Source of the DNA: a virus
DNA: 41,668 nucleotides
Reading direction: 5' to 3' (one strand)
Virus record (IMG/VR): IMGVR_UViG_3300044675_006055
Span: 1-41,668 of that record
A model generated the notes under the pieces. That model ran no database searches and had not been told where the DNA came from. It saw only the letters and a program-made list of their open reading frames with translations. The translations under genes and the position numbers were made by a program. Shown here piece after piece: positions 18,077 through 24,468 of this stretch (positions are counted from its first letter, which is position 1; each line of letters starts with the position of its first letter).

Positions 18077-18508
18077 ATGAAAAGAGGAAAAGAAATTAAA
18101 CTGAATTTACCTTATGAATATAATGTAATTTCAGGAGCTGTGGACAATAGAAATCCAGAATCAATATACATTCAAATATCAGCTTGGGGTAAACCTAAAA
18201 ATAAAGAAGAAGAAGATTTTGATTCAATAATTAAACAAAAATCTAAAAGAGTTAAAAAGAAATTATTTGAGGTGTTAGATACTGAACAATTTTTACCAAA
18301 AGTGATTGTTGATTTTAACATGGCCTCTTCAGGTGTTTCTTATGAAAAAAGAAGTTACATGTCAGTAGAAATGACACTGTTTCAGAAAAACCCAATACCT
18401 GTAAACTCTGATAAACTATTACCTACTTTAAATAAAATATCGGAAAAAATAATAACCGATATTTTTGAAAAAGATGAGGACTTTAAATTCTTTAAAAGAA
18501 AAGGATAA
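18077..18508 (+). CDS. hypothetical protein in operon with glutamine synthetase
   Basis: 143 residues, starting 'MKRGKEIKLNLPYEY', mixed alpha/beta, with 'KRSYMSVEMTLFQKNPIP' and a basic C terminus 'FKFFKRKG'. No family is recognised and no membrane or signal segment is seen. It lies 7 bases after the glutamine synthetase stop and shares its terminator at 18510-18535, so the two are cotranscribed. Whether they work together is unknown. Confidence 0.65.
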   Translation: MKRGKEIKLNLPYEYNVISGAVDNRNPESIYIQISAWGKPKNKEEEDFDSIIKQKSKRVKKKLFEVLDTEQFLPKVIVDFNMASSGVSYEKRSYMSVEMTLFQKNPIPVNSDKLLPTLNKISEKIITDIFEKDEDFKFFKRKG

Positions 18509-18509
18509 A

Positions 18510-18535
18510 AAAAACCCCGAATAATCGGGGTTTTT
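18510..18535. terminator. bidirectional rho-independent terminator
   Basis: Stem AAAAACCCCGA/TCGGGGTTTTT with loop ataa lies between two convergent genes, with A and T runs on both sides. Confidence 0.9.
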
Positions 18536-18539
18536 TATT

Positions 18540-19178
18540 TTAAGCCTTTGGGGACTTAAGTTGGAGTTGTGGTTCCACTTCGGCTAACAAAGTTGTAACG
18601 TTTACACCTTTATCTTTTGCCACCTTATAGATACTGTCAATCAAACCTTTTTTAACAGAGTACTTAGTTACACCTACAATAAGGGTTTCTTTATCCTTAT
18701 CAGATATTTTATCACAAGTTTCAATTAACTCAGAGATAACTTCTTGGTTACGTTCAAGAACTTCGTTGTTAAACTTAAACTCAGTAGCCTCGTCAACGAT
18801 ATCTTCACCGTAAGTTTCTTTAAGGTAATTGGCTCTTTCTTCGTTGATAGATTTGTACTTATCTTGAACAACCACCATTACTGATGCACCTTGTTCGGAA
18901 GCCATAATGAATGAAGACTCACGTTTACCTGTACGCTCAATTAAATTAGAAAATTCAGACATACCCAATTCACGAACATAACCATCAGCGTCTTTGATTT
19001 CAGCCTCAAGCTTGTCAATTTGTTCTTTAAGGGTTGCTAACTTCACCAATTTAGCGTGGAATTCTGCCATTTCAACAGGTGATTCAAACGCTGGTATAAC
19101 GTGTGATTTGTCTTTTGATTTTGCAGTCTTAGTGTCTGTAGATTTTGCTTTCGCCTTGTTGAAAAGATTTGATGCCAT
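18540..19178 (-). CDS. hypothetical protein with host-type promoter (possibly early or middle)
   Basis: 212 residues. A basic, Ala/Lys-rich N terminus (1-27) precedes a coiled-coil region (about 38-65: 'LVKLATLKEQIDKLEAEI') and a mixed C-terminal half. I recognise no family. The gene is one of two here with a clear Bacteroidota-type promoter (19211-19241) instead of the octamer, and it runs against the surrounding virion genes, so it is probably expressed earlier in infection from the host RNA polymerase. Codon use at the DNA level looks more varied and somewhat less AT-rich than in the flanking genes. Confidence 0.7.
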   Translation of the reverse strand: MASNLFNKAKAKSTDTKTAKSKDKSHVIPAFESPVEMAEFHAKLVKLATLKEQIDKLEAEIKDADGYVRELGMSEFSNLIERTGKRESSFIMASEQGASVMVVVQDKYKSINEERANYLKETYGEDIVDEATEFKFNNEVLERNQEVISELIETCDKISDKDKETLIVGVTKYSVKKGLIDSIYKVAKDKGVNVTTLLAEVEPQLQLKSPKA

Positions 19179-19210
19179 ATGTATTGTTTTTTAGTGATTG
19201 ATTAACAATA

Positions 19211-19241
19211 CAAAGATATAAAGTTTTTTGACTTAGGCAAA
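19211..19241 (-). promoter_or_regulatory. Bacteroidota-type promoter (TTTG-N19-TATCTTTG)
   Basis: On the minus strand TATCTTTG (-7 box, consensus TAnnTTTG) is preceded after exactly 19 bases by TTTG (-33 box). It lies 32 bases before the ATG at 19178. Confidence 0.75.
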
Positions 19242-19243
19242 AA

Positions 19244-20776
19244 TTAAATAGAAATTTCTTCTACTTTTCCTTCAACTTCAAAAGGATATATTGGAGACCA
19301 TTCTGTAATATCGTTTGACATTACGGGTTTACCACCTTCCATTCTATTAACAGCAATTGTAATATGTGGGATTTTATTTTGTGTTTTAATTTCGGATTCC
19401 ACCTTAACAGCCACAACTTTGTCTGTTTGTCCTATATGAGTTACTAATAAATCAAAGGGTTGGTCTAAAAGAGGTTTAGACTCTTCTTTAAGTGGGCCCA
19501 TATTGATGGTCATGTGATGCCCAATAAATTCCCAATCTTTTGGGTGCGGAATATATTTTTTTAATAGTTTTCTTGATTCTTCATTAAGAATTACGCCTGA
19601 ATAACTTACCTTTTTTTTAGATTCATTCATAAGTTTTAAAAATTTTTCTTTTTCTATTCTTTCTTTTTCTTGGCCAATTTCACGACCTTTAAAACCTTTT
19701 TTTATTAGGTCATCACCTGAAGTTGTTATTTTATATTCTAAAAAAGTGTCTACAATTTTATTAGGTATTTTCATTAAGTTACTAAATGTTCTTAGTGTTT
19801 CTTCAGATATCCCGATAACTTCAAATCTTTCACGTAATTTATAAACATCTGTCCCGTATTGTAAAAACTTAATTAAGAAACTGATTTCTTTTACTTCATC
19901 AACTGTATACTTAAGCTTGTTAACTAATGTTTTTTCAACCAATGTAGGCTCGTTACTTTGTAGTAAAACAGCTATAAGTACGTTAGCCTCTTTAGTCTCA
20001 ATTAAAGGTTCTGTTGTAACTACAAGTCTACCAAATATCCAGTCCCAAAGATTGTACTTAGTTATTAATTGTGTAAAATACCCTACAGACTGTGCTTGTT
20101 TAATACCTTTAAGAAATTCATCTCTAATACGTTCTTGTGATATTGGAAGTCCGTTACCACTAATAGTGGTTTTATCTTTACTTATAGCACTTTCAATGTC
20201 TTTATCCACATCGGAACCAACACGGGCGGCAAATCTAAGTGCTCTAAGTACACGTAGTTTATCCTCATCGAAACGCTCTACTGCTGAACCAACTGTTCTA
20301 ACCACGTTTCTTTCAATGTCACCAATACCACCAACCAAGTCAACCACTTCACCTTTATCTATATCATAGAAAAGAGCGTTGATGGTTAAATCACGACGCT
20401 TAACATCTTGGTCAATTGTAGTAAACTCTACAGAGTCAGGTCGTCTACCTTTACCAATGTCTTTACGGAAAGTAGCTATTTCATATTGACCATCTTCCGT
20501 GACTACGTTAACAATCCCAAATTGTTCACCCAATTCAATTGTACGGTACATGTTTAGAATAGACTTAATTTCTTCGGGTTTAGCGTTAGTAGCTAAATCA
20601 AAATCTTTAGGTTCATTACCATAAAGTAAATCCCGCACAGCACCACCAACAACATATAACTCATAACCGTTTTCCTTGAAAATTTGGTTCATTTTCAATA
20701 CGGAATTAGGTAGGTCCATGTGTATTTTCTTTCTTACCACTTCTTCTTTTAAGATTTTTCGAATCAGGTTCTTCAT
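19244..20776 (-). CDS. CCA-adding/poly(A)-polymerase-type nucleotidyltransferase fused to a 2H phosphoesterase
   Basis: 510 residues. Residues 22-370 are a class II CCA-adding/PAP-type enzyme: 'VVGGAVRDLL' (42-51), catalytic 'KDFDLATNA' (D58, D60), 'RRDLTINALFYD' (127-138), 'RVLRALRFAARVG' (175-187) and 'SGDDLIKKGFKGREIG' (353-368). Residues about 390-510 have two H-x-T motifs, H421-M-T423 and H471-I-T473, each in a hydrophobic strand, the signature of 2H (LigT-like) phosphoesterases that open 2',3'-cyclic phosphates. E. coli CCA enzyme carries an HD domain instead. The fusion suggests repair of cut tRNA 3' ends. The N terminus 'MKNLIRKILKEEV' is shared with unrelated proteins here (L9-K-E11, a gp21-like site), so it may be packaged and injected. 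An octamer variant, ATATTTAC, lies 5 bases before the ATG. Confidence 0.85.
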   Translation of the reverse strand: MKNLIRKILKEEVVRKKIHMDLPNSVLKMNQIFKENGYELYVVGGAVRDLLYGNEPKDFDLATNAKPEEIKSILNMYRTIELGEQFGIVNVVTEDGQYEIATFRKDIGKGRRPDSVEFTTIDQDVKRRDLTINALFYDIDKGEVVDLVGGIGDIERNVVRTVGSAVERFDEDKLRVLRALRFAARVGSDVDKDIESAISKDKTTISGNGLPISQERIRDEFLKGIKQAQSVGYFTQLITKYNLWDWIFGRLVVTTEPLIETKEANVLIAVLLQSNEPTLVEKTLVNKLKYTVDEVKEISFLIKFLQYGTDVYKLRERFEVIGISEETLRTFSNLMKIPNKIVDTFLEYKITTSGDDLIKKGFKGREIGQEKERIEKEKFLKLMNESKKKVSYSGVILNEESRKLLKKYIPHPKDWEFIGHHMTINMGPLKEESKPLLDQPFDLLVTHIGQTDKVVAVKVESEIKTQNKIPHITIAVNRMEGGKPVMSNDITEWSPIYPFEVEGKVEEISI

Positions 20777-20781
20777 ATAAT

Positions 20782-20789
20782 GTAAATAT
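20782..20789 (-). promoter_or_regulatory. possible variant late promoter (ATATTTAC)
   Basis: One mismatch to ATATTTAT, ending 5 bases before the ATG at 20776, the same spacing as at 8749 and 26361. Confidence 0.3.
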
Positions 20790-20802
20790 ATGAATTTATT
20801 GC

Positions 20803-20810
20803 ATATTTAT
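20803..20810 (+). promoter_or_regulatory. putative phage late promoter (ATATTTAT), decides the protease start
   Basis: The octamer lies downstream of an upstream in-frame ATG (20790) and 21 bases before the ATG at 20832, which favours 20832 as the true start. Confidence 0.55.
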
Positions 20811-20831
20811 ATAGAAAAACTTTTTATAAAA

Positions 20832-21617
20832 ATGAAAATTTTAAAATCTAACGAAACAGGTAAAGGTATCTTAGTCGAATATGACGCGGGTTATATTTCA
20901 CCTGATATATCGTATAAAGGTACAAAAAATGCTGATTTAATTCGTGAATTTAAATCAGGTACAAATATAGGAAAAGACGGTAGTCTACCAGACGTAGTTA
21001 TTGTTTACGCAGTACTTCAAAAATGGGGTATTGAAAATAAAAACGGAAGATTATACCCAAAAGAAATTCTTGAAAGAGAAAATACTAGATACCAAGAATA
21101 TATTAAAATGGGTACATCTCTTGGTGAGTTAAACCACCCTGAATCTTCCATCATTGATGCAGACAGAGTATCTCACAGAATTACTAAAACTTGGTGGGAT
21201 GGTAAAACACTTATGGGTGAGATGGAATTGGATACAACTCCAGGATATCACAAGTTAGGTGTTATTTCTTCGGTTGGTGATAAAGTTGTTAACATGATTA
21301 GAAAAGGTTGGACTGTTGGTATTTCATCTCGTGGTGTTGGATCACTTAAAGTTGAAAACGGTAAAAACGTAGTACAAGATGACTTTGAATTAATTTGTTG
21401 GGATATTGTAACATCTCCGTCAACCCCAGGTTCTTGGATTTCAACTGACGCTGGTGATTTAAAAACATTTACAGAATCAACCCAAGGTTGTAACGGTTAC
21501 TCTTGTCAATGGAACCTAATTGAAGAGGCCCCTAAAAAAGAAACTGTAAGTTTCAAAGATATCACTAACCATAATAGTGATAAATTATTAAACAGTTTAA
21601 ATAAATTTTTAAAATGA
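20832..21617 (+). CDS. prohead maturation serine protease (T4 gp21-like)
   Basis: 261 residues from the preferred ATG at 20832; an in-frame ATG at 20790 would add 14 residues but lies upstream of the promoter octamer. The family triad is visible: H102 in 'GELNHPES', S165/S166 in 'GISSRG' and a following acidic residue in 'WDIVTSPS' (D191). In T4 this protease assembles in the prohead core and cuts scaffold, capsid and targeting peptides after (I/L)xE. It lies just upstream of the scaffold and capsid genes as in T4, with small accessory genes between. Its stop overlaps the next start (ATGA). The (I/L)xE sites at the N termini of several proteins here would be its natural substrates. Confidence 0.92.
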   Translation: MKILKSNETGKGILVEYDAGYISPDISYKGTKNADLIREFKSGTNIGKDGSLPDVVIVYAVLQKWGIENKNGRLYPKEILERENTRYQEYIKMGTSLGELNHPESSIIDADRVSHRITKTWWDGKTLMGEMELDTTPGYHKLGVISSVGDKVVNMIRKGWTVGISSRGVGSLKVENGKNVVQDDFELICWDIVTSPSTPGSWISTDAGDLKTFTESTQGCNGYSCQWNLIEEAPKKETVSFKDITNHNSDKLLNSLNKFLK

Positions 21618-21898
21618 GTAAAGTAGTTAGATTAAACGAAAAAGATATTGAAAGATTGGTTAGAAAAATCATGTCCGAAGATAAACAATCGAAGACGGTT
21701 GATATGAAAGGTAAGAAGTGTACCAATTGTAAAAAAGGTAAATACGGTGAAACATCACAACTTGACGATTTAGAAGGTGTACTTCATTGTACAAATTGTG
21801 GAAAAAAAACCGATAGATATGTAGATAAAACCGTAAAAGAATCTTGGCCAAAAAGAGAATTAGAAAGAAAAGTAATTAATTTCCGTAGAGATATTTAA
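21614..21898 (+). CDS. zinc-ribbon protein with tag-like N terminus
   Basis: 94 residues. Two Cys pairs, 'CTNCKKGKYG' and 'HCTNCGKKTDRY', spaced about 25 residues apart, form a C4 zinc ribbon, suggesting nucleic acid or protein binding. The first 23 residues 'VVRLNEKDIERLVRKIMSED' match the N terminus of the protein at 28817 ('VVRLNENDIENLVKKIIKED') although the rest is unrelated, which suggests a shared sorting tag. It overlaps the protease stop by four bases (ATGA), so the two are coupled. A structured, GC-rich palindromic stretch and a terminator follow. Confidence 0.75.
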   Translation: MSKVVRLNEKDIERLVRKIMSEDKQSKTVDMKGKKCTNCKKGKYGETSQLDDLEGVLHCTNCGKKTDRYVDKTVKESWPKRELERKVINFRRDI

Positions 21899-21901
21899 AT
21901 T

Positions 21902-21945
21902 GCGCAGCTGCGCTTTTGCAAAAGCAGCTTAGCAAGCAGCAAAAG
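21902..21945. repeat. GC-rich cluster of palindromes after the zinc-ribbon gene
   Basis: GCGCAGCTGCGC (21902-21913) is a perfect 12-base palindrome. It runs into GCTTTTGCAAAAGC (21912-21925), a perfect 14-base palindrome, and CTTTTGC recurs as its complement GCAAAAG at 21939-21945. The base composition differs sharply from the AT-rich surroundings. It may be an RNA structure, a processing or recombination site, or a remnant of inserted DNA. Confidence 0.8.
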
Positions 21946-21968
21946 ATCTAAAAAATTAAAAATGGAAG

Positions 21969-21999
21969 GGGATATGTAGTTTACATATCCCTTTTTTTT
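21969..21999 (+). terminator. rho-independent terminator
   Basis: Ten-base stem GGGATATGTA/TACATATCCC with a 3-base loop and eight T. It ends the protease/zinc-ribbon unit. Confidence 0.85.
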
Positions 22000-22037
22000 A
22001 TATAAAATTACCGTATAACAATTAAAATAATAAACAA

Positions 22038-22271
22038 ATGGATAATAATGTAGCAAAATACTTTTTAGTAAAGGTAGAATTTGAAACCATTAATGAAAGT
22101 AATGGTAAACAGAAAAAAATTAGAACACAATATCTTGTGGATGCAATGACTTGTACTGAGGCTGAAGCTCGTACTCGTACTTATTTAAAAGATTCTGTAA
22201 TGGATTATGAAATTGTAAGTACAACAAAAAGTCCTATTGAAGACGTTATTGAAGTACTTGTAAAGGCTTAA
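22038..22271 (+). CDS. DUF4494-like protein
   Basis: 77 residues. The pattern 'YFLVKVEFE', 'GKQKKIRTQYLVDAMTCTEA' and 'EARTRTYL...DYEIV' matches what I remember of DUF4494, a small family widespread in Bacteroidota genomes with 'KKVTEPYLVDALSFTEAE'. The function of the family is not known. It follows a terminator and has an A-rich leader without an octamer. It ends 4 bases into the 3' end of the convergent metalloprotease gene. Its presence supports a Bacteroidota host and probable gene exchange with it. Confidence 0.72.
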   Translation: MDNNVAKYFLVKVEFETINESNGKQKKIRTQYLVDAMTCTEAEARTRTYLKDSVMDYEIVSTTKSPIEDVIEVLVKA

Positions 22272-22747
22272 TGACGATATTGTTTTGGTAAACCTACTTT
22301 GTTAGCAACCTTTTGGAAAACCCCACCATGGTTTCTAGCTTCAGTATCTTCCAATCCGTGAGCGGCATGAATTAATTCGTGTTTAATAATATCTTCAACG
22401 TATTCAGTATCATTAAGGGCCTTGGGATGAATCTTCATTATTCCAAGGTCTTTTTTATTTTCAGGATGTTTAAATGAACCTATCTTTCCGGCTTTAATTT
22501 TATCATCCACTTTAACAACAATGTTATCGTCACTAACAGGTTCTTCACCTGTAATTTCTTTATAAGCTTTTTCTACCTTTTTTTTAATACGGTCCTTCAT
22601 GTTGTCAACTTTTTTAGTTTCTTTTGGAAACTTGGAATTCTTTGTTGCCTTTTCCTGAGCATAGTCAACTTTTCTCATAAAATCATTCGATTCTAAATGA
22701 TCCTCAATAAATTCTCGTAATATTTTTCTGATATTATTTCTCATCAT
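22268..22747 (-). CDS. SprT-like zinc metalloprotease with tag-like N terminus
   Basis: 159 residues from ATG 22747. A longer frame begins at 22819, but its extra codons run through the octamer promoter at 22750-22757, so I place the start at the double ATG (22747 or 22744). The catalytic motif H123-E-L-I-H127 is followed by 'ARNHGGVFQKVANKVG' with third ligand H140, the HExxH...H arrangement of SprT/gluzincin-type proteins. The N terminus 'MRNNIRKILREFIED' matches the tag seen on five other proteins and contains L-R-E. A lysine-rich linker (about 30-65) precedes the protease. It may act on host or virion proteins, and if the tag means packaging it would be injected with the DNA. It runs opposite to its neighbours. 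Confidence 0.8.
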   Translation of the reverse strand: MMRNNIRKILREFIEDHLESNDFMRKVDYAQEKATKNSKFPKETKKVDNMKDRIKKKVEKAYKEITGEEPVSDDNIVVKVDDKIKAGKIGSFKHPENKKDLGIMKIHPKALNDTEYVEDIIKHELIHAAHGLEDTEARNHGGVFQKVANKVGLPKQYRH

Positions 22748-22749
22748 AA

Positions 22750-22757
22750 ATAAATAT
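22750..22757 (-). promoter_or_regulatory. putative phage late promoter (ATATTTAT) for the metalloprotease
   Basis: On the minus strand ATATTTAT ends 2 bases before the first ATG at 22747, implying a leaderless mRNA or use of the second ATG. Confidence 0.5.
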
Positions 22758-22821
22758 CCCAATTTTTTAATAAAAAAATTACTTTTTTCTCTTGACTTGT
22801 TGCACTTTACTGTAGGCAAAC

Positions 22822-22829
22822 ATATTTAT
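22822..22829 (+). promoter_or_regulatory. putative phage late promoter (ATATTTAT) for scaffold and capsid
   Basis: The octamer lies 54 bases before the scaffold ATG, with an inverted repeat between them, so the mRNA leader would carry a hairpin. Confidence 0.55.
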
Positions 22830-22835
22830 TTAAAA

Positions 22836-22857
22836 ATCTTGCATAAGTGTGCAAGAT
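22836..22857 (+). repeat. inverted repeat in the scaffold/capsid leader
   Basis: ATCTTGCA-taagtg-TGCAAGAT is a perfect 8-base dyad just downstream of the octamer promoter. No T run follows, so it is not a normal terminator. It could be an operator or an RNA hairpin that protects or controls the most abundant late mRNA. Confidence 0.7.
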
Positions 22858-22883
22858 AAATTATAATTCGTTAAAAAATAAAA

Positions 22884-24434
22884 ATGAAAATGGCAAACGA
22901 AAAGAAATCAATTATTGAGGAAGCTCTTCTTGAAGCCGAGCAAATCGACGCCGCTTTCAAATCTAACGCAAAAGAAATACTGTCTCAGACAATGAGTTCA
23001 GAAATTGAAGAAATGGTAAAGGAATCATTAACTGGTTCGAAAAAAAGATTGAAGGAGGAAGATGAAGAGGAAGAAATGGATTTAGACCTTGAATTAGACA
23101 CCGAAGAAGGTGAAGAAGAAGGGGAAGAATTCGAAGAAATGGATTTAGATATGGACACCGAAGAAGGTGAAGAATCTGAAGACATGGATTTAGACATGGA
23201 CATGGATACTGAAGACATGGGTATGGACTTAGATTTAGGCGATGAGTCTGAAGAAGGTTCTGAAATGGATTTAGATATGGATATGGACATGGAAAATGAA
23301 CCGTCTGGTGAGGAAATGGAAACAGTAGACCTTACTAACGTTAGTGATGATTCTAAATTAATCTCCGTTTTTAAAAAAATGGGCCCAGAAGATGAAATAG
23401 AAGTTGTTAACGATAACGGAATGGTTACATTAAAAGATAACAAATCTGGTTCTGAGTACAGAATCGAACTTAATTCAACTGGAGGAGTTTCTAACGTTGA
23501 GACTTCTGAAATTGAATTGGGTGAAGGTACTGAAGAATCTGGTCAAATTATTTATGAAATCGTTGTGGATGATGAAGACGAAATGTCTGATTACATGATG
23601 GATTACGCATCTGATGAAGACGAAATGTCTGATTACATGATGGACTACGCATCTGATGAAGATAAAATGATGGACCATATGGATTACGCATCTGATGAAG
23701 ATGAAATGTCTTCTTACATGGATTATAAGAAAAGTGGTTTAAAGAACCCAGGTAAAGCTGATTTAAATAAAGACCATGACATTACCCCTTACGAAAAGAA
23801 AAGAGGAATGGCAATCGAAAAATCTATGGCCGGTAAAGATGATGAAGATGAAATGTCTTATATGTCTAGAAGAGTAACTACTAAAGGTAGATACGCTACT
23901 GGAAATAGAACAAACACTAATGCCATTAACAGAATGGGTGGTGCTGAATCTTATAAGTCTACTTACGGAATGTCTGAATCAAAAACTCCACAGATTACAA
24001 AACTCATCAAAGAAAATACAAATTTAAATACAAAATTAACATCTATTGAAAGTGAAAATACTGAATTAAAAGATACTCAAGAAAAAATGGTTGAGGCTCT
24101 TAAACAATTCAGAAAGAAACTTCAAGAGGTGGCTGTCTTTAACAGCAATCTTACTTACGCTGTAAGATTATTCACTGAAAACTCTACTACAAAAGAAGAA
24201 AAACAAGAAATTTTAAAAAGATTAGATTCGGCTAAAGATTTAAAAGAATCTCAATCAATTTATAAACAACTTGTTAAAGAATACACCAACGGTAAAGCTA
24301 CTATTAAGGAATCTATCGAAGAGAAAATTAACAAGACTGCTTCTAGTGGGGCACAAATTAGTGAATCAAGCGTATTTGTACACCCTGAGTTACAAAACAT
24401 GAAAAAACTTTGGGAGTACTCATATAAAAAATAA
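22884..24434 (+). CDS. prohead scaffold/core protein (T4 gp22-like)
   Basis: 516 residues. Met3 at 22890 is an equally possible start. The N terminus is helical ('IIEEALLEAEQIDAAF'); residues about 55-135 are an extremely acidic Asp/Glu/Met stretch; about 230-285 holds tandem 'DEDEMSDYMMDYAS' units; about 299-310 has 'DLNKDHDITPYE', which fits an EF-hand calcium loop (D, N, D, D, E at positions 1, 3, 5, 7, 12). The C-terminal 140 residues are a coiled coil ending in 'FVHPELQNMKKLWEYSYKK'. Acidity, coiled coil and position between the protease and the major capsid gene match T4 gp22, although overall sequence similarity is not expected to be strong. It should be degraded by the gp21-like protease at its (I/L)xE sites. 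It is cotranscribed with the capsid gene. Confidence 0.8.
   Translation: MKMANEKKSIIEEALLEAEQIDAAFKSNAKEILSQTMSSEIEEMVKESLTGSKKRLKEEDEEEEMDLDLELDTEEGEEEGEEFEEMDLDMDTEEGEESEDMDLDMDMDTEDMGMDLDLGDESEEGSEMDLDMDMDMENEPSGEEMETVDLTNVSDDSKLISVFKKMGPEDEIEVVNDNGMVTLKDNKSGSEYRIELNSTGGVSNVETSEIELGEGTEESGQIIYEIVVDDEDEMSDYMMDYASDEDEMSDYMMDYASDEDKMMDHMDYASDEDEMSSYMDYKKSGLKNPGKADLNKDHDITPYEKKRGMAIEKSMAGKDDEDEMSYMSRRVTTKGRYATGNRTNTNAINRMGGAESYKSTYGMSESKTPQITKLIKENTNLNTKLTSIESENTELKDTQEKMVEALKQFRKKLQEVAVFNSNLTYAVRLFTENSTTKEEKQEILKRLDSAKDLKESQSIYKQLVKEYTNGKATIKESIEEKINKTASSGAQISESSVFVHPELQNMKKLWEYSYKK
23571..23727 (+). repeat. tandem repeat of about 42 bases in the scaffold gene
   Basis: Four units beginning gatgaagacgaaatg (or gatgaagat) encode DEDEM/DEDKM followed by 'SDYMMDYAS'-like sequence. 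Units 1 and 2 are nearly identical; units 3 and 4 are shorter or diverged. Slippage could change the number. Confidence 0.85.
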
Positions 24435-24468
24435 TAATAAAAAATAACAAAAACAAAAACCTATAAAA

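Noticed and set aside
19917-20369. 150-residue plus-strand frame inside the CCA/2H gene
   Set aside because: Antisense of a gene with clear catalytic motifs; Ser/Leu-rich composition is the expected mirror.
20790-20831. Upstream ATG adding 14 residues to the prohead protease
   Set aside because: The octamer promoter (20803-20810) lies downstream of this ATG, and the added residues look like translated promoter sequence.
22748-22819. Upstream start adding 24 residues to the SprT-like protease
   Set aside because: The added part runs through the octamer promoter and hides the tag that other proteins show at their true N termini.
22985-23443. 152-residue Ser-rich minus-strand frame
   Set aside because: Shadow of the acidic repeats of the scaffold gene; no start context and no motif.
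23571-23727. CRISPR-like array because of regular repeats
   Set aside because: Units are tandem without spacers, in frame, and encode an acidic protein.
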